NCBI GenBank assembly: GCA_902475455.1
Contig: CABRZO010000166.1
Location: 1-5,244 of the forward strand
Direction of reading: 5' to 3'
Source of the DNA: an uncultured Eubacteriales bacterium
GTDB lineage: Bacteria > Bacillota > Clostridia > Oscillospirales > Oscillospiraceae
DNA: 5,244 bases
Positions 1 through 5,244 of this stretch are shown here, piece by piece. Each line of letters begins with the position of its first letter. The first letter of the stretch is position 1. The notes beneath the pieces were generated by a model, which was given only the letters and a program-made list of their open reading frames with translations, did no database searches and had not been told where the DNA came from. The translations under genes and the position numbers were made by a program.

Positions 1-231
1 GATGTCCGCCACCAGGGGGATGGAGATCCGCTCCTTGATGGCGCCGATGGCCTTGGCCGCCGCCATATCCGGCACCGCCACCCGGACGATGTCGCAGCCC
101 GCCGCCGCCAGCAGGTTGATCTGCTTCACGGTGGCCTCCACATCGTGGGTAAAGGTATTGCACATGGACTGAATGCTCACCGGGGCGCCGCCGCCCACCG
201 GCACATTGCCCACCATAATCTGCTTTGTCAT
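1..231 (-). CDS. ispG: 4-hydroxy-3-methylbut-2-enyl diphosphate synthase IspG (GcpE), 3'-truncated by window edge
   Basis: The [4Fe-4S] enzyme of the MEP pathway that reductively converts 2-C-methyl-D-erythritol 2,4-cyclodiphosphate to HMBPP in the cytosol. Only the first 77 residues are present; the frame is open to the left edge. The translated start reads MTKQIMVGNVPVGGGAPVS and continues with IQSMCNTFTHDVEATVKQI, AGCDIVRVAVPDMAAAKAI and then ISIPLVADI. This is the diagnostic N-terminal TIM-barrel half of IspG: the V-GNV--GGGAP, QSM-NT, AGCDIVRVAVPD and IPLVADI blocks are all present. The cluster-binding cysteines lie in the C-terminal domain, outside the window. I chose ATG 231 over ATG 237, which would add Met-Glu and overlap the rseP TGA by one base, because the ribosome site at 241-244 is nine bases from the former and only three from the latter. 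It is the last gene visible in the operon and shares a pathway with dxr. Confidence 0.95.
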   Translation of the reverse strand, partial: MTKQIMVGNVPVGGGAPVSIQSMCNTFTHDVEATVKQINLLAAAGCDIVRVAVPDMAAAKAIGAIKERISIPLVADI

Positions 232-236
232 TTCCA

Positions 237-1298
237 TCAGCTCCAAATCAATTTGAACACATCGTTGACGCCCACCACCAACATCAGCAGCAACAGCAGC
301 GCCATGCCGGCCAGGTGGACATATCCTTCATATTTGCCCGGAATCTGCCGCCGGACCAGCTTGGACAGGATCACATTGATGATCAGGAAGAAAATGCGTC
401 CTCCGTCCAGGGCCGGGATGGGCAGCAGATTCATCACCGCCAGGTTGATGGCGATAAAAGCGCCGAAGTACAGCAGGTTCAAGAGGGCGGCCAGCCGGCT
501 TACCGAGGCCTCCCCCACCTCGCTCATGGCGTTGACAATGCCAATAGGACCGGACATATCCTTGAGCCCCGCGGCACCGGAGAACAGATCCTCCAGCCCG
601 AACCACACCATCCGCACAAAGTCCAGGGAGGTGCGGAAGGCGGTGCTGACGTTGCGAAGGAAGCCCGCCTCCCCGATGGTGAAGTTGATGCCGTACCGCT
701 CCCGGGCCACGCCGTCCTCCTCGTAGACCGCCAGGGCCATGGGCACATCCTCCAGCTTGAGCTTCTCCCCGTCCCGGCGGATCACCAGGTCCACCGTCTC
801 ACCGTTGCCCCGGGAGAGCAGCATGGAGATATCGTCATAGATCAGCACCATGTGGCCGTCAATTTTCAGGATCTCATCCCCGGGCTGGAGATAGCCCTCC
901 TCGGCGGCGGGGCAGCCCTCGGCAAAAGAGTCAATCACCGCCAAATTGGTGGCCTGGGCCGGGGAGAACAGGATCAGCAGGATCAGCAGCCCCGCCAGAA
1001 AGTTCATGGCGGCCCCCGCCACCAAAATCAGAAACCGCCGCCAGGCCGGGGCCTTGGCAAAGCTGCGGGGATCGTCGGTGGCCTCGTCCTCCCCCTCCAT
1101 GGCACAGAAGCCGCCAATGGGCAGCAGCCGCAGCGAGTACAGCGTCTCCTTCCCCTGCTTTTTCAGCAGCAGCGGCCCCATGCCGATGGCAAATTCGTTC
1201 ACCCGGACACCGCACAGTTTGGCGGTGATGAAATGCCCGAATTCGTGGATGGCGATGAGAAATCCGAAAAAGAGAATGGCGATCAGGATATAGAGCAT
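237..1298 (-). CDS. rseP: RIP metalloprotease RseP/RasP (site-2 protease family, M50)
   Basis: A membrane-embedded zinc metalloprotease of regulated intramembrane proteolysis. Characterised relatives cut anti-sigma factors and remnant signal peptides within the membrane during envelope stress. The product has 353 residues. Zinc ligands sit in HEFGH (18-22) in the first membrane helix, with the third ligand in NLLPIPALDGGR (290-301, Asp298). Predicted membrane segments lie near 1-21, 88-112, 275-297 and 327-347. A conserved membrane-associated stretch, YSLRLLPIGGFCAMEGED (54-71), follows the first helix. One PDZ-like domain spans about 117-185, containing GYLQPGDEILKIDG (135-148), which is the Firmicutes single-PDZ architecture rather than the longer two-PDZ E. 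coli form. The start is ATG with a strong AAGGAGG at 1303-1309 and a four-base spacer. The gene is 13 bases after dxr, and its TGA stop lies next to the ispG start. The substrate here cannot be read from the sequence; no sigma/anti-sigma pair is in the window. Confidence 0.96.
   Translation of the reverse strand: MLYILIAILFFGFLIAIHEFGHFITAKLCGVRVNEFAIGMGPLLLKKQGKETLYSLRLLPIGGFCAMEGEDEATDDPRSFAKAPAWRRFLILVAGAAMNFLAGLLILLILFSPAQATNLAVIDSFAEGCPAAEEGYLQPGDEILKIDGHMVLIYDDISMLLSRGNGETVDLVIRRDGEKLKLEDVPMALAVYEEDGVARERYGINFTIGEAGFLRNVSTAFRTSLDFVRMVWFGLEDLFSGAAGLKDMSGPIGIVNAMSEVGEASVSRLAALLNLLYFGAFIAINLAVMNLLPIPALDGGRIFFLIINVILSKLVRRQIPGKYEGYVHLAGMALLLLLMLVVGVNDVFKLIWS
241..244 (-). promoter_or_regulatory. 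ispG Shine-Dalgarno site inside the rseP 3' end
   Basis: GGAG on the minus strand, in the last codons of rseP. It is three bases from the ATG at 237, which is too close, but nine bases from the in-frame ATG at 231, so it favours the latter. Its place inside rseP implies that ispG translation is coupled to rseP termination. Confidence 0.55.
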
Positions 1299-1311
1299 GG
1301 TTCCTCCTTAC

Positions 1312-2457
1312 TCAGGAAACGTGGGAGTAGACTACCTCCCGGGCGGCCCGGTCCGCCTCCAGCACCGCCTCCAGATGTTCCGCGCTCTGGGCCGGAACCA
1401 CCGCCAGGGCGTGCTCCACCAACTCCGGGATGTCCAAAAATCCGATTTTGTCCCGCAGGAACAGATCCACCGCCGCCTCGTTGGCGCCGTTCATAATGGC
1501 GCAGCTGGTGCCCGGCTTCCGGGCACACTCCAAGGCGATACCCAGGCACCGGAAGGTGTCCGGATCAGGCCGCTGGAAGGTCAGATCCGGGCAGGAGAAC
1601 AGATCCAGCTCCCGGGAGGCCGCCGGGGTCCGTTCCGGCCAGGTCAGGGCATACTGGATGGGCAGGCGCATATCGGCGGTGCCGATCTGGGCCAAAATCG
1701 CATTATCACAATATTCCACCAGAGAGTGAATAATACTCTGGCGGTGGACCACAATCTGAATTTTTTCCGGGGGCATCTGATACAGCCGCATAGCCTCAAT
1801 GAACTCCAGCCCCTTATTCATCAGAGTGGCGGAGTCAATGGTGATCTTGGCCCCCATGGTCCAGTTGGGGTGCTTCAGGGCGTCCACCCGGGTCACATTC
1901 TTGAGCTGATCCCGGGTCCAGCCGAAGAAGGGGCCGCCGGAGGCGGTGAGAATCAGCCGCTTGACCTCCCCCCGCCGACTGCCCTGAAGGCACTGGAAGA
2001 TGGCGGAGTGCTCGGAGTCCACCGGCACGATGTCCACCCCTTCCCTGCGGGCCCGATCCATCACCAATTCACCGGCACAGACCAGGGTCTCCTTGTTGGC
2101 CAGGGCGATTCGCTTATGGGCGTCGATGGCCGCCAGGGTGGGCCGAAGGCCGATCATCCCCATGACGGCGGTAACCACCGTATCCGCCTCCGGCAGGGTG
2201 GCTGCCTCCAGCAAGCCCTCCATGCCGCCGGACACCCGGATGGAGGTATCCGCCAGCCGGATTTTCAGCTCCGCCGCCGCCGCCGGGTCATAGGCCACCA
2301 CCAGCCTGGGCTGGAATTGCCGGGCCTGCTCCTCCAGCTTGTCTACGCTGCGGTTGGCGGTGATGGCCGCCACCTGAAAGCCGCACTGGGCGGCCACATC
2401 CAGGGTCTGGGTGCCGATAGAGCCGGTGGAACCCAATACCGAGAGGATTTTACTCAT
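1312..2457 (-). CDS. dxr: 1-deoxy-D-xylulose 5-phosphate reductoisomerase
   Basis: The second enzyme of the MEP isoprenoid pathway; it rearranges and reduces DXP to 2-C-methyl-D-erythritol 4-phosphate using NADPH and a divalent metal, in the cytosol. From the ATG at 2457 it is 381 residues, typical of the family. The N-terminal Rossmann motif is LGSTGSIGTQTLDV (8-21). ALANKETLVCAGE (118-130) precedes the catalytic domain, where PVDSEHSAIFQCL (145-157) supplies metal ligands Asp147 and Glu149. HPNWTMGAKITIDSATLMNK (196-215) is the flexible-loop/active-site signature, and Glu218 just after it is the third ligand. HRQSIIHSLVEY (238-249) and MNGANEAAVDLFL (322-334) complete the pattern. The start is supported by the ribosome site at 2465-2470 and because the Rossmann strand then begins near residue 4, as usual. 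The cdsA stop is 24 bases upstream and rseP follows 13 bases downstream. It shares the operon with ispG, another MEP enzyme, and with uppS, a consumer of the pathway product. Confidence 0.97.
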   Translation of the reverse strand: MSKILSVLGSTGSIGTQTLDVAAQCGFQVAAITANRSVDKLEEQARQFQPRLVVAYDPAAAAELKIRLADTSIRVSGGMEGLLEAATLPEADTVVTAVMGMIGLRPTLAAIDAHKRIALANKETLVCAGELVMDRARREGVDIVPVDSEHSAIFQCLQGSRRGEVKRLILTASGGPFFGWTRDQLKNVTRVDALKHPNWTMGAKITIDSATLMNKGLEFIEAMRLYQMPPEKIQIVVHRQSIIHSLVEYCDNAILAQIGTADMRLPIQYALTWPERTPAASRELDLFSCPDLTFQRPDPDTFRCLGIALECARKPGTSCAIMNGANEAAVDLFLRDKIGFLDIPELVEHALAVVPAQSAEHLEAVLEADRAAREVVYSHVS

Positions 2458-2464
2458 GGAAACG

Positions 2465-2470
2465 CACCTC
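2465..2470 (-). promoter_or_regulatory. dxr Shine-Dalgarno site
   Basis: GAGGTG on the minus strand, seven bases upstream of the ATG at 2457. It selects that ATG over the upstream in-frame ATG at 2481, which would add eight residues (MIETRCVS) before the NADPH-binding strand and has no comparable site at a proper distance. Confidence 0.7.
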
Positions 2471-2481
2471 GTTTCAATCAC

Positions 2482-3312
2482 TTAAAAACCGGGCAGGCAG
2501 AGGGAGAGCAGCAACACCGTGGGGGCACAAAACACCATGCTGTCGAACCGGTCCATCATACCACCGTGGCCTGGAAGAAGTTTACCATAATCTTTAATAC
2601 CGTATTGCCGCTTGATGAGGGAAAAGGCCAGATCCCCCACCTCGGTGACCAGTCCACCCACCAGGCCATAGAGCACCAGGGGCGGATAGCTGACAACAAA
2701 CCCCTTGGCCAGCTGGAGCACCAGCCCAAAAATCACCGCAAACAGGATGCCGGTGACCACACCGCCCAGATAGCCCTCCAGGGACTTATTGGGGCTTACC
2801 CGGGTGATCCCCCGATGACGCCCCAGCAACACACCGGCAAAATAGGCTCCGGCGTCGGTGAGGAAAGCCAGTCCAACGGTCAACATAACATACATGCGGC
2901 CGTGGCCCTCAGTCCCGTACCCCATCAGCCCCACCAGGGCGGACAAGAAGGCGGGCATGATGACGCCGGCAAACAGGCACTTCATCACAGCCTCCACCGG
3001 AATGCTGCGGGAGGAGTCGTAGGCATGAATGGCCTCCCAAAAAGTCACCACCATCAAGGCTAGGGCCGCAAAACCCAGCACCCGGACGCCGATGGAGAGC
3101 CCAAAGAGGAAGCCAAAGGGAATCAGCACTGCCGCCACGGAGGTGTAACAATACATCCGGAAAGGCAGTTTGGCCATGGCGTGGAGCAATTCCCAGGAGG
3201 CGAAACCGGTGATCAGAGCCACAAAGCAGGCAAAGGCCCATGAAGGGGCAAACAGAATCAACAGAACGATCAGGGGCACAAAAATGACGCCCACCAACAC
3301 ACGTTTTACCAC
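2482..3312 (-). CDS. cdsA: Phosphatidate cytidylyltransferase (CDP-diglyceride synthase)
   Basis: An integral membrane enzyme that converts phosphatidic acid and CTP to CDP-diacylglycerol, the precursor of phosphatidylglycerol, cardiolipin and other phospholipids. From the GTG at 3312 the protein is 276 residues, a normal CdsA length, and it begins VKRVLVGVIFVP (V read as Met), like relatives that begin with a short basic stretch and a membrane helix. Several hydrophobic segments span the length. AFLTDAGAYFAG (149-160) and SPNKSLEGYLGG (173-184) are family motifs. The C-terminal signature is complete: SLIKRQYGIKDYG and then LLPGHGGMMDRFD (231-257), with the metal-binding Lys-Asp and Asp-Arg-Phe-Asp residues. 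The frame stays open six codons further to a TTG at 3330, overlapping uppS by 14 bases. I prefer the GTG because the only good ribosome site (3324-3328) overlaps that TTG. The uppS stop is four bases before the GTG. Confidence 0.95.
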   Translation of the reverse strand: MVKRVLVGVIFVPLIVLLILFAPSWAFACFVALITGFASWELLHAMAKLPFRMYCYTSVAAVLIPFGFLFGLSIGVRVLGFAALALMVVTFWEAIHAYDSSRSIPVEAVMKCLFAGVIMPAFLSALVGLMGYGTEGHGRMYVMLTVGLAFLTDAGAYFAGVLLGRHRGITRVSPNKSLEGYLGGVVTGILFAVIFGLVLQLAKGFVVSYPPLVLYGLVGGLVTEVGDLAFSLIKRQYGIKDYGKLLPGHGGMMDRFDSMVFCAPTVLLLSLCLPGF

Positions 3313-3316
3313 AGTA

Positions 3317-4045
3317 TCACACGCCTCCAAACCGACGGGAACGCTTTTGAAAGGCGGCGATGGCCTTCAGCAGCTCCTCTTTGGTGAAATCGGGCCAGAG
3401 CACATCGGTAAAATAAAACTCCGAATAGGCACTCTGCCACAGCAGGAAATTGGAGATCCGGATCTCTCCACTGGGCCGGATCACCAGATCCGGGTCCGGG
3501 ATTCCGGCGGAATAGAGATGGTTGCCCAGCTCCTCCTCGGTGATCTGTCCCAGATCCAGCCCCTCTGCTGCACAGGCCCGGACGGCATGCACAATTTCAT
3601 CCCGGCCGCCATAGTTGAGGCAGATATTGCTCTGGCAGGCCTCAAACTCCGCAGTGGCCTCCTCTGCCCGATGGCAGAGATTCCGCAGCTCCGGGGTCAG
3701 TGGCGAGAGATCCCCCAGGAACTTGAGCCGGATGCCGTTTTTCTGGGCGTCCCGGATCACCTCATCCAGATACTTTTCCAGCAGCCCCATAATGGCGTCC
3801 ACTTCCTCCTGGGGCCGCTTCCAGTTCTCCGTGGAAAAGGCGTACACCGTCAGGTATTTGACGCCGATCTCCTTGCAGTAGTTGCCGATCTTCCGGAAGG
3901 TCTCCGCCCCGGCGGAATGGCCCACGGTCCGGGGCATGCCCCGCTTTTTGGCCCATCGGCCATTTCCGTCCATGATGATGGCGATGTGGGCCGGAATCCG
4001 GCTGAAATCCACCTGAATTTCTTCTTTTCGACGAAAGATTCCCAT
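3317..4045 (-). CDS. uppS: Isoprenyl transferase (undecaprenyl diphosphate synthase)
   Basis: A cis-prenyltransferase that adds isopentenyl units to farnesyl diphosphate to give C55 undecaprenyl diphosphate, the lipid carrier for peptidoglycan and other wall polymers. It acts as a soluble dimer at the membrane face. At 242 residues it has the normal family length. Visible signatures are HIAIIMDGNGRWAKKRG (20-36, with catalytic Asp26), VGHSAGAE (41-48), LTVYAFSTENWKRP (65-78), SNICLNYGGRDEI (139-151) and the family signature DPDLVIRPSGEIRISNFLLW (184-203). SAYSEFYFTDVLWPDF (205-220) follows, with Glu209 at the Mg-binding position, and then a C-terminal RRFGG. The start is ATG at 4045, with AGGA at 4055-4058 and a 9-base spacer, a weaker ribosome site than its neighbours have. 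Its last codons contain the GGAGG that serves cdsA. Gene order (frr-uppS-cdsA-dxr) supports the assignment. Product chain length cannot be read from sequence alone; C55 is assumed from context. Confidence 0.97.
   Translation of the reverse strand: MGIFRRKEEIQVDFSRIPAHIAIIMDGNGRWAKKRGMPRTVGHSAGAETFRKIGNYCKEIGVKYLTVYAFSTENWKRPQEEVDAIMGLLEKYLDEVIRDAQKNGIRLKFLGDLSPLTPELRNLCHRAEEATAEFEACQSNICLNYGGRDEIVHAVRACAAEGLDLGQITEEELGNHLYSAGIPDPDLVIRPSGEIRISNFLLWQSAYSEFYFTDVLWPDFTKEELLKAIAAFQKRSRRFGGV
3324..3328 (-). promoter_or_regulatory. cdsA Shine-Dalgarno site within the uppS 3' end
   Basis: GGAGG on the minus strand, inside the final codons of uppS. It overlaps a possible TTG start at 3330, so it cannot serve that codon, and no purine-rich site precedes that TTG. 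It lies 11 bases upstream of an in-frame GTG at 3312, a somewhat long but usable spacing. This decides the cdsA start call and places the two genes in a coupled arrangement. Confidence 0.65.
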
Positions 4046-4071
4046 ACAAATATTTCCTGCCTTAACATCAA

Positions 4072-4117
4072 AGCAAGCGGAGGCACCGGTTTCCGGTGCT
4101 CCGCTTTGCTGTTTTTT
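4072..4117 (+). terminator. Terminator-like hairpin with T-run on the strand opposite the operon
   Basis: Read on the plus strand, caccgg (4084-4089) pairs with ccggtg (4093-4098) around a ttt loop. After one bulged G (4083), aagcggag (4075-4082) pairs with ctccgctt (4099-4106). After a bulged T (4107), agc (4072-4074) pairs with gct (4108-4110). This gives about 17 base pairs, followed by g and six T (4112-4117). That is a good intrinsic terminator for plus-strand transcription, but every recognisable gene here is on the minus strand. Read on the minus strand, the same stem is preceded by six A and followed by the weaker U-tract UUGAUGUU, about 26 bases before uppS. It could therefore act as a weak or bidirectional terminator, an RNA processing site, or a block to antisense transcription into frr and pyrH. 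The structure is directly visible; the function is inferred. Confidence 0.5.
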
Positions 4118-4135
4118 CGCCGCGAGCTGGCGGCG
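4118..4135. repeat. Short GC inverted repeat in frr-uppS gap
   Basis: cgccgc (4118-4123) is complementary to gcggcg (4130-4135) around the six-base loop gagctg, giving a 6-base-pair all-GC stem. On the transcribed minus strand it is followed by an A-run rather than a T-run, so it is not a terminator for the operon. In GC-rich DNA a stem this short can arise by chance, so confidence in a function is low. It abuts the terminator-like hairpin at 4072-4117. Confidence 0.35.
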
Positions 4136-4141
4136 GCACAG

Positions 4142-4165
4142 GCCTGGGTTTACACAAACCCTGGC
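4142..4165. repeat. Imperfect inverted repeat just downstream of frr
   Basis: On the plus strand gggttt (4146-4151) is complementary to aaaccc (4156-4161) around the four-base loop acac. Outside a single T/T mismatch, gcc (4142-4144) pairs with ggc (4163-4165). The potential stem is 6 + 3 base pairs. No T-run follows it on either strand, so it is not a canonical intrinsic terminator. It begins about 30 bases after the frr stop on the transcribed strand and could protect or mark the 3' end of the pyrH-frr message. That role is inferred. Confidence 0.5.
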
Positions 4166-4195
4166 ATTGATCTCATCCCAACGGACACCGCCGGA

Positions 4196-4750
4196 TCAGA
4201 CGCTCATCAGTTCTTTTTCCTTCTCAGCGCCCAGCTCATCCAGCTTCTTGATATACTTGTCGGTGACGTCCTGGAGTTTCTTCTCCAGATCCTTCACGTC
4301 ATCCTCAGTGATTTCGCTCTTTTTCTTGGCGGCCTTGATCTTATCCATGGCGTCCCGGCGAATGTTGCGGACCGCCACCTTACCGCCCTCGGCATACTTG
4401 TGAACCTGCTTGGTCAGTTCCTTACGGCGCTCCTCGGTGAGCTGGGGGAAGGTGAGCCGGATCACCTTGCCGTCGTTCTGGGGGTTGATGCCCAGCTCAC
4501 TGGTCAGGATGGCCTTTTCAATGGGCCGCAGCAGAGAGCTGTCCCAGGGCTGAATCACCAGCTGCCGGGGGTCCGGAGAGCTGATGGCGGCCACCTGGTT
4601 CAGAGGGGTGGGCGTTCCGTAGTATTCCACCTGGACCCGGTCCAGCACGGAGGCATTGGCCCGGCCTGCTCGGACGGAGGCAAAGTCGGCCTTCACCGCC
4701 TCAATGGTCTTCTGCATTCTGACTTCCGCGTCTTTGACGAAATCGCTCAT
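4196..4750 (-). CDS. frr: Ribosome recycling factor
   Basis: Ribosome recycling factor (RRF) splits post-termination ribosomes together with EF-G, freeing the 50S subunit, mRNA and tRNA in the cytosol. The product is 184 residues, against a usual length of about 185, so it is complete. The N-terminal helix of domain I (about 1-29) ends in the family motif RAGRANASVLDRVQVEYYG (27-45). The small beta domain II follows (about 30-104) with TPLNQVAAI and LVIQPWD. The long C-terminal helices (about 105-184) contain VRNIRRDA (127-134), whose arginines (128, 131, 132) match the conserved 23S rRNA-contacting arginines. The C-terminal part is rich in Lys/Glu, as expected for the coiled three-helix bundle. 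The start is ATG, with AAGGGAG at 4760-4766 inside the pyrH 3' end and a 9-base spacer. It lies one base after the pyrH stop, the near-universal pyrH-frr pairing. A 150-base gap with hairpins follows before uppS. Confidence 0.98.
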   Translation of the reverse strand: MSDFVKDAEVRMQKTIEAVKADFASVRAGRANASVLDRVQVEYYGTPTPLNQVAAISSPDPRQLVIQPWDSSLLRPIEKAILTSELGINPQNDGKVIRLTFPQLTEERRKELTKQVHKYAEGGKVAVRNIRRDAMDKIKAAKKKSEITEDDVKDLEKKLQDVTDKYIKKLDELGAEKEKELMSV

Positions 4751-4751
4751 C

Positions 4752-5244
4752 TCATTTATCTCCCTTCACAATGGTTCCGATCTTCTCGCCCATCACCGCC
4801 CGGACAATGTTCTCCGGGTCCTTCAGAGCAAACAGCAGCACGGGAATATCGTTGTCCATGGACAGGCTGGTGGCGGTGCTGTCCATCACCGCCAGGTGCT
4901 GGGCCAGCACATCATCATAGGTGATGCTGTCATATTTCACCGCGTCGGCGTGCTTCAACGGGTCGGCAGAATAGACGCCGTCCACATTCTTGGCCAGCAG
5001 GATCACGTCGGCATCGATCTCGGCAGCCCGGAGCACCGCAGCGGTATCCGTGGAGAAGAAGGGGTTGCCGGTGCCGCAGCCAAAGACCACCACGCGGCCC
5101 TTCTCCAGGTGACGGATGGCCTTGGAGCGGATATAGAGCTCGGCCACCTGACGCATCTCAATGGCGGTCTGGACCCGGACCGGGACGCCGTGCTGCTCCA
5201 GCACGTCCGCCACAGCCAGGGCGTTGATGGTGGTGGCCAGCATG
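4752..5244 (-). CDS. pyrH: UMP kinase (uridylate kinase), 5'-truncated by window edge
   Basis: Bacterial UMP kinase of the amino-acid kinase fold, a cytosolic enzyme that phosphorylates UMP to UDP with ATP in pyrimidine nucleotide synthesis. Only the last 163 residues are visible, and the reading frame runs off the right edge. The family is usually about 235-240 residues, so roughly 75 N-terminal residues, including the N-terminal phosphate-binding lysine/glycine region, lie outside. The first visible Met belongs to the internal family motif GMLAT, so it is not the real start. Family hallmarks (visible-residue numbering) are AIRHLEKGRVVVFG (42-55), GTGNPFFSTDTAA (57-69), LLAKNVDGVYSADP (82-95), the AVKYDSITYDDVL stretch (101-113) and VMDSTATSLSMDN (119-131). 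A Cys at visible residue 56 sits just before GTGNPFF, where many relatives have Gly; I infer this is a lineage variant. The last codons carry the frr ribosome binding site, and the TGA stop is one base before the frr ATG, implying translational coupling. Confidence 0.97.
   Translation of the reverse strand, partial: MLATTINALAVADVLEQHGVPVRVQTAIEMRQVAELYIRSKAIRHLEKGRVVVFGCGTGNPFFSTDTAAVLRAAEIDADVILLAKNVDGVYSADPLKHADAVKYDSITYDDVLAQHLAVMDSTATSLSMDNDIPVLLFALKDPENIVRAVMGEKIGTIVKGDK

Larger units (their letters stand above)
4046..4195. other. frr-uppS intergenic region with three inverted repeats
   Basis: This is the only long non-coding gap in the window (150 bases); all other junctions are at most 24 bases. 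It holds three separate inverted repeats (4072-4110, 4118-4135 and 4142-4165) and ends with the uppS ribosome binding site. I looked on the minus strand for paired -35/-10 boxes that would give uppS its own promoter and saw none I would defend. No open frame in it resembles a protein. It marks the boundary between the nucleotide/translation pair (pyrH-frr) and the lipid/isoprenoid genes, so it is the most likely place for partial termination, RNA processing or differential expression within the operon. That role is inference. Confidence 0.7.

Noticed and set aside
1990..2330. Runs of gccgcc/ggcggc-like sequence within dxr and other genes as repeats
   Set aside because: They are ordinary GC-rich Ala/Gly codon runs inside conserved coding sequence, with no fixed period or unit length.
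2458..2481. Upstream in-frame ATG at 2481 as the dxr start
   Set aside because: It would add eight residues ahead of the Rossmann strand and lacks a well-placed ribosome site, while GAGGTG at 2465-2470 is ideally placed for the ATG at 2457.
4046..4085. Possible uppS promoter (TTGCTT and TATTTG on the minus strand)
   Set aside because: The boxes are poor matches with 18-base spacing, and the -10 would abut the uppS ATG, leaving essentially no leader and conflicting with the ribosome site.
225..4924. Three long overlapping open frames on the plus strand (225-1496, 1297-3063, 3170-4924), together nearly continuous antisense to the operon
   Set aside because: Each lies opposite well-recognised genes and crosses gene boundaries. 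Their translations are rich in Gly/Pro/Gln/His/Arg with no domain pattern, as expected from the complement of GC-rich codons. No convincing ribosome sites or family motifs were seen.
5241..5243. Met codon near the right edge as the start of pyrH
   Set aside because: The residues that follow (MLATTINALA) match an internal conserved block of UMP kinase, and about 75 N-terminal residues would be missing. The gene is cut by the window edge, not naturally short.
1..5244. Mobile elements, CRISPR arrays, tRNA/rRNA genes, toxin-antitoxin or defence genes
   Set aside because: I saw no transposase or integrase motifs, no regularly spaced direct repeats, no tRNA-like cloverleaf and no unrecognised coding gap. 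The window is almost fully accounted for by seven core genes.

Overview
This window is a compact, one-directional stretch of core bacterial genes. Every gene I can support is on the minus strand. In transcription order (right to left) they are pyrH (5' end cut off), frr, uppS, cdsA, dxr, rseP and ispG (3' end cut off). The order is the conserved Firmicutes/Clostridia arrangement that normally follows rpsB-tsf. The base composition is GC-rich (about 60% by eye), codons favour G/C in the third position, Shine-Dalgarno sites are strong, and the isoprenoid genes belong to the MEP pathway. Together these suggest a high-GC gut-type clostridium, perhaps Oscillospiraceae. The taxonomic guess rests on gene order and protein flavour only, not on a search.

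Layout by position. 4752-5244 holds the C-terminal two thirds of UMP kinase, and 4196-4750 holds ribosome recycling factor, one base downstream. 4046-4195 is the only sizeable gap (150 bases) and contains three inverted repeats, one of them terminator-like. 3317-4045 is undecaprenyl diphosphate synthase. 2482-3312 is phosphatidate cytidylyltransferase, probably starting at a GTG four bases after the uppS stop. 1312-2457 is DXP reductoisomerase. 237-1298 is the RseP/RasP-type site-2 membrane protease. 1-231 is the N-terminal 77 residues of IspG. Apart from the frr-uppS gap, neighbouring genes are 1 to 24 bases apart, which fits one co-transcribed and translationally coupled unit.

How the genes fit together. 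PyrH supplies UDP for nucleotide pools and Frr recycles ribosomes, so the right end concerns growth and translation. Dxr and IspG are two steps of the MEP route to isopentenyl diphosphate. UppS consumes that product to build the C55 lipid carrier of peptidoglycan. CdsA activates phosphatidic acid for phospholipid synthesis. RseP is the intramembrane protease used in envelope-stress signalling. The left part is therefore an envelope-precursor module joined to a translation/nucleotide module at the hairpin-rich gap.

I found no mobile element, CRISPR array, RNA gene, pseudogene or undescribed system. The long open frames on the plus strand are shadows of GC-rich genes. The points most worth a second look are the hairpins between frr and uppS and three start-codon choices (cdsA, dxr, ispG).
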